Numbered from the stretch's first letter, positions 1-10,806 are shown. The stretch is DNA of 64,000 nt from Sphingobacteriales bacterium (GCA_024642285.1 JAHEBJ010000004.1:26132-90131), one strand, 5' to 3'. Notes: a model not told the origin generated them from the letters alone. Numbers and translations are program-made.

Positions 1-1704
1 TATGGTAACCGGCTTTGCAGGAACAAAGCGCCCCATCAATCCTTCTATCTGCACAGCCGGAATACTCCATATCCGGAAAAAACCCAGAATATGATCTATC
101 CTGAAAGCATCAAAATATTCCGACATCTGCTCAAATCTTTGCCGCCACCATTTAAAATTATCCCCCTGCATTTTTTCCCAGTTATAAGTGGGGAAACCCC
201 AGTTTTGTCCTTTACCTGTAAAAGCATCGGGTGGCGCACCGGCCTGTTCTTCCATATTGAACAATTCCGGCTGCATCCATGCATCAACACTATTCCTGCA
301 AATCCCAATAGGAACATCGCCTTTTATTACAATTCCTTTTTTATGAGCATATGCAGTTGCCGATTTTAGTTGCAGGTGGAGGTGATACTGGGTATAATAA
401 TGCACGGCTATTTCATCGTAATGTTTTTGATACGGACTTACCAATTCCTGTATTTCCTCTTCCTTGTAAACAGCATTTGTTTTCCAGTATGCAAAATCAG
501 CAGTATTATTTGTATCTCTCAAATAAGAAAAAGCGGCATAAGGCACCAGCCAATGGCGGTTCACATCAAAAAATTCGAAGAATTTAAAATCATTTGAGAA
601 ATCTTCCTTTTCTACAGAATACAATTCCTTAACGACGGCAGTTTTAATCTGCATCACAGATTCGTAGTCAAGCATTTTACTTTGTGATATCTGCTTAATC
701 TTTTTTGCAAACGGTTTTAACAGAAAGGCGTATTCATCCCCGGCCAACTGTGCAACATTAAGATACATTGGATGCAACGCAAAAGCAGAAATTGCTGAGT
801 ACGGATAGGAGTCTTTATCTAAATGGGTATTGATGGTATCATTTACCGGTAATATCTGAATCAGCTTCATTCCGGTTGCTGCAGCCCAATCTGCTAATAA
901 CTTAAGATCGGTAAACTCGCCTACTCCAAAATTATCTCTGCGACGCAAACTAAATACGGGAATAGCAACGCCAGCGCCCTTCCAGTCAATATTTTGCAGG
1001 TTTACAAATCCATCATGAACAATTATTTGAGTTTTTGCAGCCGGCTCGTTCAACAATATCCGGTTGTTTCCTTCTTCAAATCTTATGAATTTTTTGAGCC
1101 GGTTATTATAAATCCCGAATTTGTAGGTGAGCGGAAAAATCTCTTTCGACAGATCAAGTTTAATAGTGAACCAGTCGCCGGTTTTTACAAGCTGCCTTGT
1201 TTTGGATTTATCCCAGTTTTTAAAAATTTTTGCGGAACCCCCAACACAAACCGTTTCATCTTTACCCAACAGTGGTGCCTTTACTTTTAGTAAATGAGTA
1301 AATGCTTTCGTTTCTTTTTTACCGCCCCTGGTCGCCTTCTCTTCTTTCAATAAAACTTCCCTGAAAGCCTTGGTATAAAATGCATTCTCAAATTCGCCGC
1401 TGTAGTTCCAGGTGTCCAGTAAAACTACTTTTCCCGCCTTTATATTCTCCACATCAACGATCCTGTCGTTTCCAAATTCAATTATTTCTTCGGCTTTATC
1501 TTGCTGCAGTATATATTTGTATTGTATGGGCTGATTGATCTCTGCCAAATCGATTTCAATAAACCCATGCCAGAGCTGATCATTGAGGTATTCGAGCGGA
1601 AAAGCTTCTGCACTGTCGTTATCGCCCAATAAGGGATGGTTACCTGAGACATAAATGCGTTGCCCGTAATTTGTTGAGTACCTTAAGTAGAAATGTAAAA
1701 TCAT
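1..1704 (-). CDS. malQ: 4-alpha-glucanotransferase, DPE2-like with N-terminal CBM20 domains (3' end beyond window)
   Basis: The gene starts at the ATG at 1704 and stays open to base 1, so only the first 568 codons are present. Residues about 1-110 and 130-215 look like two starch-binding CBM20 modules (the first opens with YVSGNHPLLGDN, the second has KIFKNWDKSKTRQLV). A GH77 glucanotransferase domain begins near residue 240 (KGAGVAIPVFSLRRRDNFG). DAFRIDHILGFFRIW near residue 534 carries the RxDH nucleophile region of GH77. Two CBM20 modules before GH77 is the arrangement of plant DPE2-type disproportionating enzymes and many Bacteroidota MalQ proteins, which transfer glucosyl or maltosyl units between alpha-glucans in the cytosol. 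The general acid/base Glu and third catalytic Asp lie outside the window, so activity cannot be fully judged. Confidence 0.9.
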   Translation of the reverse strand, partial: MILHFYLRYSTNYGQRIYVSGNHPLLGDNDSAEAFPLEYLNDQLWHGFIEIDLAEINQPIQYKYILQQDKAEEIIEFGNDRIVDVENIKAGKVVLLDTWNYSGEFENAFYTKAFREVLLKEEKATRGGKKETKAFTHLLKVKAPLLGKDETVCVGGSAKIFKNWDKSKTRQLVKTGDWFTIKLDLSKEIFPLTYKFGIYNNRLKKFIRFEEGNNRILLNEPAAKTQIIVHDGFVNLQNIDWKGAGVAIPVFSLRRRDNFGVGEFTDLKLLADWAAATGMKLIQILPVNDTINTHLDKDSYPYSAISAFALHPMYLNVAQLAGDEYAFLLKPFAKKIKQISQSKMLDYESVMQIKTAVVKELYSVEKEDFSNDFKFFEFFDVNRHWLVPYAAFSYLRDTNNTADFAYWKTNAVYKEEEIQELVSPYQKHYDEIAVHYYTQYHLHLQLKSATAYAHKKGIVIKGDVPIGICRNSVDAWMQPELFNMEEQAGAPPDAFTGKGQNWGFPTYNWEKMQGDNFKWWRQRFEQMSEYFDAFRIDHILGFFRIWSIPAVQIEGLMGRFVPAKPVTI

Positions 1705-1796
1705 GCCGGGCTAATTTTAAAAGAGGCAATATAATCCCTTTGAATAAAATTTTACAATCCTTTTCAATAAAAAGCACCAGATAAACTGTTCTGCCT

Positions 1797-1804
1797 TATA
1801 TTTG
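1797..1804 (+). promoter_or_regulatory. Bacteroidota -7 box (TATATTTG)
   Basis: An exact match to TAnnTTTG lies 14 nt upstream of the 52-residue ORF at 1819. No TTG -33 element is seen at the usual 19-nt spacing. It supports the reality of the short gene downstream. Confidence 0.5.
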
Positions 1805-1818
1805 CAAAAAAAATAAAA

Positions 1819-1977
1819 ATGGAAACAACCAAAAAGAAAACCGGACTTTATTGGGTATTATTTTTAATATCTGTTGTTGCTTTTTTTGCAGTATTATGGT
1901 CGCCGATTGGAGCTTATTGCTCAATGGTATTGCCTTTCAACACTACATTTTTTGCCAAGGCGCTTGATCTGATGTAA
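1819..1977 (+). CDS. Small hydrophobic membrane protein (52 aa)
   Basis: This 52-codon frame begins METTKKKTGLYWVLFLISVV and ends FFAKALDLM. A lysine-rich cytoplasmic N-terminus precedes one strongly hydrophobic segment (residues about 10-31), then a polar break and a second, weaker hydrophobic stretch. A TAnnTTTG promoter box sits just upstream, which favours a genuine gene. I do not recognise the family and assign no function. It lies between malQ and a minus-strand short lipoprotein gene. Confidence 0.55.
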   Translation: METTKKKTGLYWVLFLISVVAFFAVLWSPIGAYCSMVLPFNTTFFAKALDLM

Positions 1978-2200
1978 TTGCGCTCAGGAAGATATACGGG
2001 CCGTTCGCTTAACAGCGGATGGCTTTTTTTATTGGTTGGCCATGATCACATCCTGGTAATCCCGGTATTACCCTTCAACTCTACCCTCCACCGGTTCATG
2101 TTATCTATCAGCCGCGGAAAAAGAAAAAAAACTATCCCGTTTGCCGGGAAGCAAACATCAACATTTTGAAATAAAGTTGATCCTGCAGTAAATAGAGGAA

Positions 2201-2329
2201 TTACCTTACCGAGCGGGTTCCTTTATAACTCCTGTTGGCAGCCTGGTACATAGATACATCAGGCGAACAGGAAGAGAAAAACCAGGCAATCAGAAACACC
2301 AGCAGAATAAGGTAAAATAAGTTTTTCAT
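2201..2329 (-). CDS. Small putative lipoprotein (42 aa)
   Basis: The frame starts at the ATG at 2329 and encodes 42 residues beginning MKNLFYLILLVFLIAWFFSS, then CSPDVSMYQAANRSYKG. A short basic N-terminus, hydrophobic core and SSC at residues 19-21 look like a type II lipoprotein signal with lipid-modified Cys21, leaving a mature peptide of about 22 residues. The lipobox (FSSC) is loose. No functional domain is possible at this size. No clear promoter box is visible upstream. Confidence 0.5.
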   Translation of the reverse strand: MKNLFYLILLVFLIAWFFSSCSPDVSMYQAANRSYKGTRSVR

Positions 2330-2759
2330 AGGTGGTAATTTTGGATTAAAAATTAACTACCTAAAAATAAAAATTAAACAGCTGTTTTTATAGCGTGAAA
2401 CCGCCCTATCTTTTTTAGTAGATGCACTTGCGGATACTACGAACCGGTTTTACAAACGATTGTTTATTAGCGGTATCTACGTTTACTACAGATGAACACA
2501 GATAGCAAAGATTTTCGCAGATAAAAAATAAGTGCTATCTGTGAAAATAATCTGTAGTAGAAACATATTAATTTTTCCTATCTCGATTATTTCCGAAAGA
2601 CAAGACAATTGCGAAGACCGTCGGTGGCAAGTTGAGATTACTCCATGATAAACTATTGTGGTCTTTGTTGTTAAATTTTATTACAAAAAGCACAAAAAAA
2701 TATTTGTCCGGGGTCATAAGTCCAGAAAATAGTTACTATCAAATAAAAAGAAAATTTTA
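2330..2759. other. 430-nt stretch without a gene
   Basis: This AT-rich interval lies between the small lipoprotein gene and the hypothetical gene at 2760-3029. No convincing ORF is present. The one structured element is the inverted repeat at 2486-2557; the rest shows nothing I can assign. Confidence 0.6.
2486..2557. repeat. Imperfect inverted repeat built from ACAGAT/ATCTGT units
   Basis: The left arm reads CTACAGAT, GAA, then CACAGATAGCA (2486-2507). The right arm reads TGCTATCTGTG (2533-2543), a short spacer, then ATCTGTAG (2550-2557). The arms pair over 11 bp and 8 bp with an asymmetric internal bulge and a loop of about 25 nt. The wording resembles short CACAGAT-type dispersed elements found in intergenic DNA of many Bacteroidota, but copy number cannot be tested here. 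Confidence 0.6.
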
Positions 2760-3029
2760 TTAATGGTTAGCCATACCAGCCATATCGGCTTTACTGAATT
2801 TGGTCAATTCTACAATAATGGCACTGTGACGCAAAAGTGGAGGTACTACCAAAAGTGCATGCTCCTTATTGTCGAATTCATTTATGAACCATGATTTATG
2901 TACACCATCCTTACAACCCCAGTGGGCATTTGAGAGTAAATGTGAACCCGACTCTACAAATAATTGAATTATCTGGTGGCACTCTGTAACATTTCCTGAA
3001 TGGGGAATTTCGATCAAGTAGGTTGGCAT
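2760..3029 (-). CDS. Hypothetical small soluble protein (89 aa)
   Basis: The protein starts MPTYLIEIPHSGNVTECHQI and has no signal peptide or membrane segment. Alternating hydrophobic residues in YLIEI, SWFINEF and ALLVVPPLLR suggest a small alpha/beta (ferredoxin-like) fold of the kind seen in DUF3303/DUF4242-type proteins, but this is only a shape resemblance. SNAHWGCKDGVHKSWFINEF is the most distinctive segment, with Cys, His and Trp residues that could be functional. It stands alone, with more than 200 nt of apparently empty sequence on either side. No function is assigned. Confidence 0.6.
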   Translation of the reverse strand: MPTYLIEIPHSGNVTECHQIIQLFVESGSHLLSNAHWGCKDGVHKSWFINEFDNKEHALLVVPPLLRHSAIIVELTKFSKADMAGMANH

Positions 3030-3186
3030 ATGTTTTAATTTGTTTTAAAATGATTAACCGATGGTGAGATAAACTATTCTACAATTTAATCAGATTCAGG
3101 GACAGATGCAACTTTTTAATTTATTCGATGTTGGTGATAACACCAGACAACGGCGAAGATTGGGGCGAAGACCAAGGGCTGCAAAG

Positions 3187-3219
3187 AAAGAGTCCTGTCA
3201 AAAAATGACAGGACTCTTT
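3187..3219 (-). terminator. Intrinsic terminator downstream of dnaK
   Basis: A perfect 14-bp inverted repeat (AAAGAGTCCTGTCA and its complement) surrounds a 5-nt loop, 38 nt beyond the dnaK stop. T-rich sequence follows the stem in both directions, so it could also act bidirectionally. Confidence 0.8.
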
Positions 3220-3257
3220 TATTTATAGATTTCTCTTTTGTCGAAATGACAAGAGTA

Positions 3258-5174
3258 TTACTTCACTTCCTCAAACGGCACATCCTCCACTTTACTCTCA
3301 CTTGCCTCACCCTGCGGTTCGCCATTTCCGCCTGCATCAGGTCCGGTTTGTGCACCATCGGCTGCACCTTCCTGTGTTGCCTTGTACATGTCTTCACTCG
3401 CCGCTGTCCATGCTGCATTTAATTCTGTCGTGGCGGCATCAATAGCTGCTATGTCCTGTGCTTTGTGTGCATCTTTTAATTTGGTTACCGATGCTTCAAT
3501 AACAGCTTTCTTTTCGCCAGGTATCTTTTCGCCGTATTCCTTCAGTTGTTTTTCTGTCTGGAATATTAAGCTGTCGGCAGCATTTATTTTTTCCACTTTT
3601 TCTTTTTCCAGTTTGTCCGCTTCTTCATTGGCTTTGGCATCATTCTTCATCTTTTCAATTTCCTCCTTGCTTAATCCGCTGCCGCTTTCAATGCGTATCT
3701 TCTGCTCTTTACCGGTTCCTTTGTCTTTTGCTGTTACGTGCAAAATTCCGTTGGCATCAATATCAAAAGTCACTTCAATCTGCGGTACACCACGCTGTGC
3801 AGGCGGAATACCATCCAGGTTAAAAATACCCAGGTTCTTATTATCCTTTGCCATTGATCTTTCACCCTGCAATACATTGATCTGCACGCCGGGTTGGTTA
3901 TCGGAATAAGTAGAAAATATCTGCGACTTCTTTGAAGGAATGGTTGTGTTGGCTTCAATCAGCGGCGTCATTACACCACCCGCTGTTTCAATACCCAATG
4001 TTAACGGCGTAACGTCGAGCAACAATACATCTTTAATATCGCCACTTAAAACAGCACCCTGTATGGCAGCTCCTACAGCAACCACTTCATCGGGGTTAAC
4101 ACCACGGTTTGGTTTTTTGCCAAAGAATTTTTCTACTATTTCCAACACTTTAGGAATACGGCTGCTACCTCCTACCATGATCACTTCGTCAATTTCTGAT
4201 GTGTTCATGCCTGCATCTTTCAATGCGATCTCACATGGCTTCAGGCAACGCTCAAATAATTTATCAGCCAATGCTTCAAATTTTGCACGGGTTAATTTTT
4301 TAACCAGATGCTTTGGCACACCATCAACTGCTGTTACATACGGCAGGTTAATTTCTGTTTCGGTAGAAGATGATAATTCAACTTTTGCTTTTTCTGATGC
4401 TTCTTTCAAACGCTGTAAGGCCATTGGGTCTTTACGCAGGTCAATCGCTTCGTCGGCCTTAAATTCATCGGCCAGCCAGTCCATGATCACTTTATCAAAA
4501 TCATCACCACCAAGGTGGGTATCTCCGTTTGTTGATTTTACTTCAAACACACCATCGCCCAGTTCCAGTACAGAGATATCAAATGTTCCTCCGCCCAAAT
4601 CAAACACTGCGATCTTATGATCTTTTCCGCCTTTATCCAATCCATAAGCCAATGCTGCGGCCGTTGGTTCGTTTACGATACGGCGAACATTCAGTCCGGC
4701 AATTTCACCGGCTTCTTTTGTTGCCTGACGCTGTGCATCGTTAAAATATGCCGGTACGGTAATCACCGCATCGGTTACTTCGGCACCCAGGTAATCTTCG
4801 GCAGTTTTCTTCATTTTCTGCAATACCATCGCACTAATCTCCTGTGGCGTGTATAATCTGCCATCTATGTCAATACGAACCGTATTATTGTCACCTTTTG
4901 CTACTTTATAGCTCCAGTGACTGATCTCTTCGGTCACTTCGTCGAACCTGCGACCCATAAAACGCTTTACGCTGCTGATGGTATTGTGTGAGTTTGTAAT
5001 GGCCTGACGCTTGGCAGGATCACCTACTTTACGCTCACCATTTTTAAGAAAAGCCACTACCGACGGGGTTGTACGGCGACCCTCTTCGTTGGCGATCACC
5101 ACCGGCTCGTTACCTTCCATTACCGAAACGCAACTGTTGGTGGTTCCTAAGTCAATTCCTATTATCTTTCCCAT
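3258..5174 (-). CDS. dnaK: Chaperone DnaK (Hsp70)
   Basis: DnaK is the cytosolic Hsp70 chaperone that binds unfolded segments in an ATP-dependent cycle with DnaJ and GrpE. The start is placed at the ATG at 5174 ([18 protein letters not shown]), eight codons inside the longest frame, because the family begins there; this gives 638 residues. The nucleotide-binding domain shows phosphate loops [10 protein letters not shown] and [13 protein letters not shown] plus [10 protein letters not shown]. The substrate domain contains [20 protein letters not shown], and the helical lid ends in an acidic tail ([10 protein letters not shown]). No dnaJ or grpE lies next to it. A strong hairpin terminator follows. 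The upstream 130 nt are shared with the divergent cupin gene. Confidence 0.98.
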   Translation of the reverse strand: MGKIIGIDLGTTNSCVSVMEGNEPVVIANEEGRRTTPSVVAFLKNGERKVGDPAKRQAITNSHNTISSVKRFMGRRFDEVTEEISHWSYKVAKGDNNTVRIDIDGRLYTPQEISAMVLQKMKKTAEDYLGAEVTDAVITVPAYFNDAQRQATKEAGEIAGLNVRRIVNEPTAAALAYGLDKGGKDHKIAVFDLGGGTFDISVLELGDGVFEVKSTNGDTHLGGDDFDKVIMDWLADEFKADEAIDLRKDPMALQRLKEASEKAKVELSSSTETEINLPYVTAVDGVPKHLVKKLTRAKFEALADKLFERCLKPCEIALKDAGMNTSEIDEVIMVGGSSRIPKVLEIVEKFFGKKPNRGVNPDEVVAVGAAIQGAVLSGDIKDVLLLDVTPLTLGIETAGGVMTPLIEANTTIPSKKSQIFSTYSDNQPGVQINVLQGERSMAKDNKNLGIFNLDGIPPAQRGVPQIEVTFDIDANGILHVTAKDKGTGKEQKIRIESGSGLSKEEIEKMKNDAKANEEADKLEKEKVEKINAADSLIFQTEKQLKEYGEKIPGEKKAVIEASVTKLKDAHKAQDIAAIDAATTELNAAWTAASEDMYKATQEGAADGAQTGPDAGGNGEPQGEASESKVEDVPFEEVK

Positions 5175-5278
5175 GATTAATATTTTGTTTTTGTTCATTC
5201 ATAAATGTCAATGATTATGCCATTGGACGCATAGGTGCAAAAATGTCAGTTTTACAGGCTGGCAGGCCTGCGATTTGC

Positions 5279-5286
5279 TATATTTG
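5279..5286 (+). promoter_or_regulatory. Bacteroidota -7 box (TATATTTG) for the cupin gene
   Basis: An exact TAnnTTTG match lies 20 nt upstream of the cupin ATG at 5307, in the dnaK-cupin divergent region. No TTG at the usual -33 spacing was found. Confidence 0.5.
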
Positions 5287-5306
5287 ACCGATAATAAAAC
5301 CTGCTT

Positions 5307-5639
5307 ATGCCATTTATAGACTATAATACCAAAGAGACCGTAACTATTTTCCCCGGCGTACAAAGCGCCATGGAGCATGCCGGCCCTATAACTTACGGCT
5401 GCGTAACGCTTGAAGAAGGCGTGGTTGTACCTGTACACGATCATCCACATGAACAATGGACCTATATACTTGAAGGCACCATGGAATTTACTTTGCATGG
5501 CGAAACCCAAACTTTACTGCCGGGCATGGGCGCTTATATTCCTTCGCATGCAAAGCATGGCGCAGTTGCAGTAACCGCCTGTAAAGTGATTGATGTGTTT
5601 ACGCCTATACGGGAAGATTATAAGGCACCGAAGCCTTGA
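5307..5639 (+). CDS. Cupin-domain protein
   Basis: A 110-residue single-domain cupin. The two conserved cupin motifs are visible: PVHDHPHEQWTYILEG (residues about 42-58), with the metal-binding HxH and Glu, and GMGAYIPSHAKHGAV (residues about 71-86), with the distal His. There is no signal peptide, so it is probably cytosolic. Such small cupins bind a metal and act as isomerases, dioxygenases or ligand sensors; the substrate cannot be told. The gene is divergent from dnaK and has its own promoter box. Its TGA stop directly abuts the stop codon of the convergent gtrA-like gene. Confidence 0.85.
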   Translation: MPFIDYNTKETVTIFPGVQSAMEHAGPITYGCVTLEEGVVVPVHDHPHEQWTYILEGTMEFTLHGETQTLLPGMGAYIPSHAKHGAVAVTACKVIDVFTPIREDYKAPKP

Positions 5640-6125
5640 TCATGCGGTTTTACTACTCGTCCTGAATGAAAAATGCTTCTGGCTCAGGTAGGAGATCACT
5701 ATCACAATGCAGGTAGTAATAAGCTGGCTGAGGAATGCATGCATATAAAATATTTCTACAAAAAGTTTAAGCAACAGGTAGTTGATAACAAGGTTTACCG
5801 AAAAGGAAAGAAAATACCGGAATAGTTGAATACGGCTTTTTAGATTTGAATCAACAAAAACCACAAACTTCAACAGTAAAAAACCTACCACAAAATTGAT
5901 GCAGAACGAAACCAGCAAAGAAGCGATGTGTGGTTTGAAAGCAACGAACCCCAGGTCAACATCGTTTCCGTGAAAAAAATAGTTATAGCTTACAAAGTAA
6001 ATGGCCAGGCCCAGCACGGTGTTCGATCCTCCGCAAACTGCATAACGGAAAGTTTGCTCCGGCATTATTCTGCGGAACGGCGGGTAAAAGAAATCAATGA
6101 ATGCTATGATTTTGTCTTTTGCCAA
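5640..6125 (-). CDS. GtrA-like family membrane protein
   Basis: A 161-residue integral membrane protein with four hydrophobic segments (about residues 28-48, 62-84, 100-120 and 128-148), as in the GtrA family. FRYAVCGGSNTVLG in TM1 and the C-terminal SQKHFSFR are typical. GtrA proteins are thought to help flip or bind polyprenyl-linked sugars for O-antigen, teichoic acid or arabinogalactan modification, but no glycosyltransferase lies nearby. The start is a TTG at 6125: the only internal Met before the first membrane segment (MPEQTF) would remove the conserved FIDFFYPPFRR lead-in. The stop abuts that of the convergent cupin gene with no spacer. Confidence 0.85.
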   Translation of the reverse strand: MAKDKIIAFIDFFYPPFRRIMPEQTFRYAVCGGSNTVLGLAIYFVSYNYFFHGNDVDLGFVAFKPHIASLLVSFCINFVVGFLLLKFVVFVDSNLKSRIQLFRYFLSFSVNLVINYLLLKLFVEIFYMHAFLSQLITTCIVIVISYLSQKHFSFRTSSKTA

Positions 6126-6145
6126 GAGTTATAAAGTAAAAATTA

Positions 6146-6225
6146 AAAAATCAAAAATCAAAAAAATGAGTGGTGATCTAATCCCTGCATTCATCATTTT
6201 TAAATTTTGAATTTTGCCTTTTGAA
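6146..6225. repeat. A/T-rich low-complexity tract with short inverted words
   Basis: Repeated AATCAAAA-type words on one side face AAATTTTGAATTTT-type words on the other, between the ABC-F gene and the gtrA-like gene. The arms could pair weakly. It may be a dispersed low-complexity repeat or a poor terminator of the ABC-F gene. Confidence 0.3.
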
Positions 6226-7908
<1,683 letters not shown>

Positions 7909-7919
7909 TCACCTCTAAA

Positions 7920-7949
7920 TTGAAAGTTGGGTTTGCTCAATTATCTTTG
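7920..7949 (+). promoter_or_regulatory. Complete Bacteroidota promoter (TTG-N19-TATCTTTG) for argS
   Basis: TTG at 7920-7922 is separated by exactly 19 nt from TATCTTTG at 7942-7949, a match to the Bacteroidota -33/-7 pattern. The argS ATG is at 7954, four bases after the box, so the predicted transcript starts at or within a few bases of the start codon. Confidence 0.75.
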
Positions 7950-7953
7950 CCTC

Positions 7954-9729
7954 ATGTCGATAGTAAGTTTAATACAAAAGAAAACGATTGAAAGTTTATC
8001 GGTTTTATACAAACAACCCTTTTCTGAAAAGGATTTTCAGATAAACCAAACTAAGCCCGAATTTGAAGGAGACTATACGGTTGTGATGTTTTCGCTGGTG
8101 AAATCACTAAAATTATCACCGGAAGTAATAGGCAAACTGTTGGGCGATCACATGGTAAATAATAATCAGGCGCTTTTTACGGGGTTCAATATTATCAAAG
8201 GATTTTTGAATCTTTCCGTTGCCAATGAATTCTGGCTCGGGTTGCTGAACAAAAATTACGGCGATATCTGCTATGGCAAAAAGGAAATGAATGGCAAAAA
8301 AGTGATGGTAGAGTATTCTTCTCCAAACACCAATAAACCACTGCACCTTGGTCACCTGCGTAATATATTTTTAGGCTGGAGCTATGCCGAAATTTTAAAA
8401 GCCAACGGGTACGAAGTTGTAAAGAGCTGCATCGTGAACGACCGCGGCATCCATATTTGTAAAAGTATGATCGCATGGCAAAAATTTGCAAATGGCGCTA
8501 CGCCTGAAAGTGCCGGTACAAAAGGCGACCATTTTGTTGGCGAATATTATGTAAAGTTTAACGATGCCTATAAAACTGAAGTAGCTGAACTTATGGCTGC
8601 CGGTAAATCGAAAGCTGATGCGGAAAAAGAAGCTCCCATCATGAAAGCAACGCAACAAATGTTGCTGGATTGGGAAGATGGTAAACCTGAAGTGATGGAT
8701 CTTTGGAAAACGATGAACGGTTGGGTCTACAGTGGCTTTGATATTACCTACAATAATATTGGTGCCGATTTTGACAAAGTGTATTACGAAAGCAATACTT
8801 ATCTGTTAGGAAAAGATATTGTACAGCAGGGCATGGATAAAAAAGTATTTTATCAGAAAGACGACAGCAGCATCTGGATCGATCTTACTGCGGACGGGCT
8901 TGATGAAAAGATTGTACAACGAAGTGATGGCACTTCGGTTTACATTACACAGGACATTGGCCTGGCACTTCAGAAATACGAGCAATATAAAATTGACCAG
9001 AGTATTTATGTGATTGGCAACGAGCAGAACTACCATATGAAAGTGCTGCAGTTGATCTGCCAAAAGCTTGGCATGCCCAATGCCGATAATATTTTTCATT
9101 TGAGCTATGGCATGGTTGAACTTACTTCGGGTAAAATGAAAAGCCGCGAAGGAACGGTTGTTGATGCAGATGATATAGTTGATGAAATGATCGCCACATC
9201 AAAACAACACACGGAGGAACTGGGTAAGGTGCAGGATTTTACTGCGGAAGAATTGAAAGAACTGTACAATACCATTGGACTGGGCGCAATGAAATTTTAT
9301 TTGCTGAGGGTTGATCCCAGGAAGACCATGGTTTTTAACCCTGCCGAGAGTATCGACTTTCACGGTTTTACCGGCCCCTTTGTTCAATATACCTATGCAA
9401 GAATAAAAAGTATTTTAAGAAAAAACGAAATGGCGATAGATTCATCCTTTCCTACATCTTTATTTCCCTTAGAAAAAGAACTGATCGTTATTGCCGAACA
9501 ATATTCAGCTGTTTTAGAGCAAGCCTGTACGGAGCATAATCCTTCGGTCATTGCCAATTATATTTTCAATCTGGCCAAAACTTTTAATTCCTTTTATGCT
9601 GAACATTCCATTGCCAAAGCAGAATCAGAAGATAAAAAACAATTACGACTTAAACTTGCAGTTTTTACAGCTAACATTTTAAAAAGCGGAATGCAGTTAA
9701 TGGGAATTGCGGTACCAGAGAGAATGTAA
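7954..9729 (+). CDS. argS: Arginine--tRNA ligase
   Basis: Class Ia aminoacyl-tRNA synthetase that charges tRNA-Arg. The N-terminal Add1 domain opens MSIVSLIQKKTIESLSVLYK. The catalytic Rossmann fold carries the HIGH motif as HLGH (SSPNTNKPLHLGHLRNIFLG) and the KMSKS-like loop as KMKSREG. The C-terminal DALR anticodon-binding domain contains VQYTYARIKSILRK. I start at the ATG at 7954 (591 aa); an upstream in-frame TTG at 7927 lies inside the promoter spacer and would add nine residues not expected of the family. The start lies only four bases after a TATCTTTG box, so the mRNA may be leaderless. Confidence 0.97.
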   Translation: MSIVSLIQKKTIESLSVLYKQPFSEKDFQINQTKPEFEGDYTVVMFSLVKSLKLSPEVIGKLLGDHMVNNNQALFTGFNIIKGFLNLSVANEFWLGLLNKNYGDICYGKKEMNGKKVMVEYSSPNTNKPLHLGHLRNIFLGWSYAEILKANGYEVVKSCIVNDRGIHICKSMIAWQKFANGATPESAGTKGDHFVGEYYVKFNDAYKTEVAELMAAGKSKADAEKEAPIMKATQQMLLDWEDGKPEVMDLWKTMNGWVYSGFDITYNNIGADFDKVYYESNTYLLGKDIVQQGMDKKVFYQKDDSSIWIDLTADGLDEKIVQRSDGTSVYITQDIGLALQKYEQYKIDQSIYVIGNEQNYHMKVLQLICQKLGMPNADNIFHLSYGMVELTSGKMKSREGTVVDADDIVDEMIATSKQHTEELGKVQDFTAEELKELYNTIGLGAMKFYLLRVDPRKTMVFNPAESIDFHGFTGPFVQYTYARIKSILRKNEMAIDSSFPTSLFPLEKELIVIAEQYSAVLEQACTEHNPSVIANYIFNLAKTFNSFYAEHSIAKAESEDKKQLRLKLAVFTANILKSGMQLMGIAVPERM

Positions 9730-9810
9730 TGTCTTATATTCATCAAACATATTCAACAACATCGGCATGGCGCTAAATTTTCCATGCATAAAAAATAAAT
9801 AGTTATAGCA

Positions 9811-9818
9811 TAATTTTG
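9811..9818 (+). promoter_or_regulatory. Bacteroidota -7 box (TAATTTTG) for pfkA
   Basis: An exact TAnnTTTG match ends five bases before the pfkA start codon, implying a leaderless or nearly leaderless transcript. No TTG was seen at the -33 spacing. Confidence 0.5.
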
Positions 9819-9822
9819 AACG

Positions 9823-10806
9823 ATGAAAAATAAAGTTACAAAAATAGGAGTACTTACCTCAGGCGGCGATAGTCCCGGTATGAACGCATGTGTACGTGCA
9901 GTGGTGAGAACAGGCCTTTATAACAATATCGAAATGTTTGGTATCATGCGTGGTTATACCGGCATGGTAGAAGATGACATTGTAAAACTGGAAAGCCGCA
10001 GTGTGGCGAATATCATTCAACGTGGAGGTACTGTTTTAAAAACATCAAGAAGCAAAGAATTCCTTACGCCAGAAGGTAGAAAAAAAGCTTATGGGAACCT
10101 GAAAAAACATGGCATAAACGGCCTTGTTATCATCGGCGGCGATGGAAGTTTCAGAGGAGCTCAAATCTTCAGCAGCGAATTTGATATCCCATGTATAGGA
10201 TTGCCAGGCACCATTGATAAAGATATTGCCGGCACCGATTTTACAATAGGATTTGATACCGCTGTGAACACAGCAGTAGAAGCCATTGATAAAATTCGTG
10301 ACACAGCAGAAGCACACGATCGTTTATTTATTATTGAGGTGATGGGCAGGGATGCCGGTTACATTGCATTGCACAGCGGAATTGCAACTGGTGCAGAAAA
10401 CATTCTGATACCGGAGAAAAAAACCGACATCGAAAACATCATCGGTCAGCTGGCAGAAAAAGAAAGAAGACATAAACTCGTAAACCTGATTGTTGTTGCC
10501 GAAGGGGAAGAGTTTGGCGGTGCCGATGAAGTTGCAAAATATATAAAAGGGAGATTGCCCTTACTGGAAGTAAGGGTTTGTATTTTAGGCCATATACAAA
10601 GAGGCGGAGCGCCAAGTTGTATGGACAGGCTCTTGGCCAGCCGGATGGGATACCACGCTATTGAATGCCTGATTGATGGCAGACATAATGTTTTTGTAGG
10701 AGTAGTAAACAATAAGATAAACTATATTCCGCTTGACGAAGCAATTAAGAAAAAACAAAAGGTTAGCGAAGAATGGTTGAAGATTGTAAAAATACTGGCA
10801 ACGTAA
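9823..10806 (+). CDS. pfkA: ATP-dependent 6-phosphofructokinase
   Basis: Phosphorylates fructose 6-phosphate to fructose 1,6-bisphosphate, the committed step of glycolysis. The 327-residue length fits bacterial PfkA. The ATP site shows TSGGDSPGMNACVRAVVR and IIGGDGSFRGA; the Gly after the Asp in GGDG and the Gly of LPGTIDKDI are the residues associated with ATP rather than pyrophosphate use. The catalytic Asp pair lies in GTIDKDIAGTD; VMGRDAGYIAL and GHIQRGGAPSCMDRLLASRMG bind the sugar phosphate and effector. The next gene, 51 nt downstream, is pyruvate kinase, so the two glycolytic control enzymes are probably co-transcribed. Confidence 0.97.
   Translation: MKNKVTKIGVLTSGGDSPGMNACVRAVVRTGLYNNIEMFGIMRGYTGMVEDDIVKLESRSVANIIQRGGTVLKTSRSKEFLTPEGRKKAYGNLKKHGINGLVIIGGDGSFRGAQIFSSEFDIPCIGLPGTIDKDIAGTDFTIGFDTAVNTAVEAIDKIRDTAEAHDRLFIIEVMGRDAGYIALHSGIATGAENILIPEKKTDIENIIGQLAEKERRHKLVNLIVVAEGEEFGGADEVAKYIKGRLPLLEVRVCILGHIQRGGAPSCMDRLLASRMGYHAIECLIDGRHNVFVGVVNNKINYIPLDEAIKKKQKVSEEWLKIVKILAT

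Noticed and set aside
1978..2169. 63-residue plus-strand ORF starting at TTG
   Set aside because: No ATG, no recognisable domain or signal; it directly follows the stop of the 52-residue gene and overlaps nothing conserved.
3382..4620. Long plus-strand ORFs opposite dnaK (175 and 226 residues)
   Set aside because: Mirror frames of a highly conserved dnaK; low-complexity Ser/Phe-rich composition typical of antisense shadows.
7927..7953. Upstream TTG start for argS
   Set aside because: Lies within the promoter spacer and adds a non-family N-terminus; ATG at 7954 fits argS.
9765..9787. GCATGG...CCATGC hairpin between argS and pfkA as a terminator
   Set aside because: Only a 6-bp stem with an 11-nt loop and followed by A-rich, not T-rich, sequence on the plus strand.
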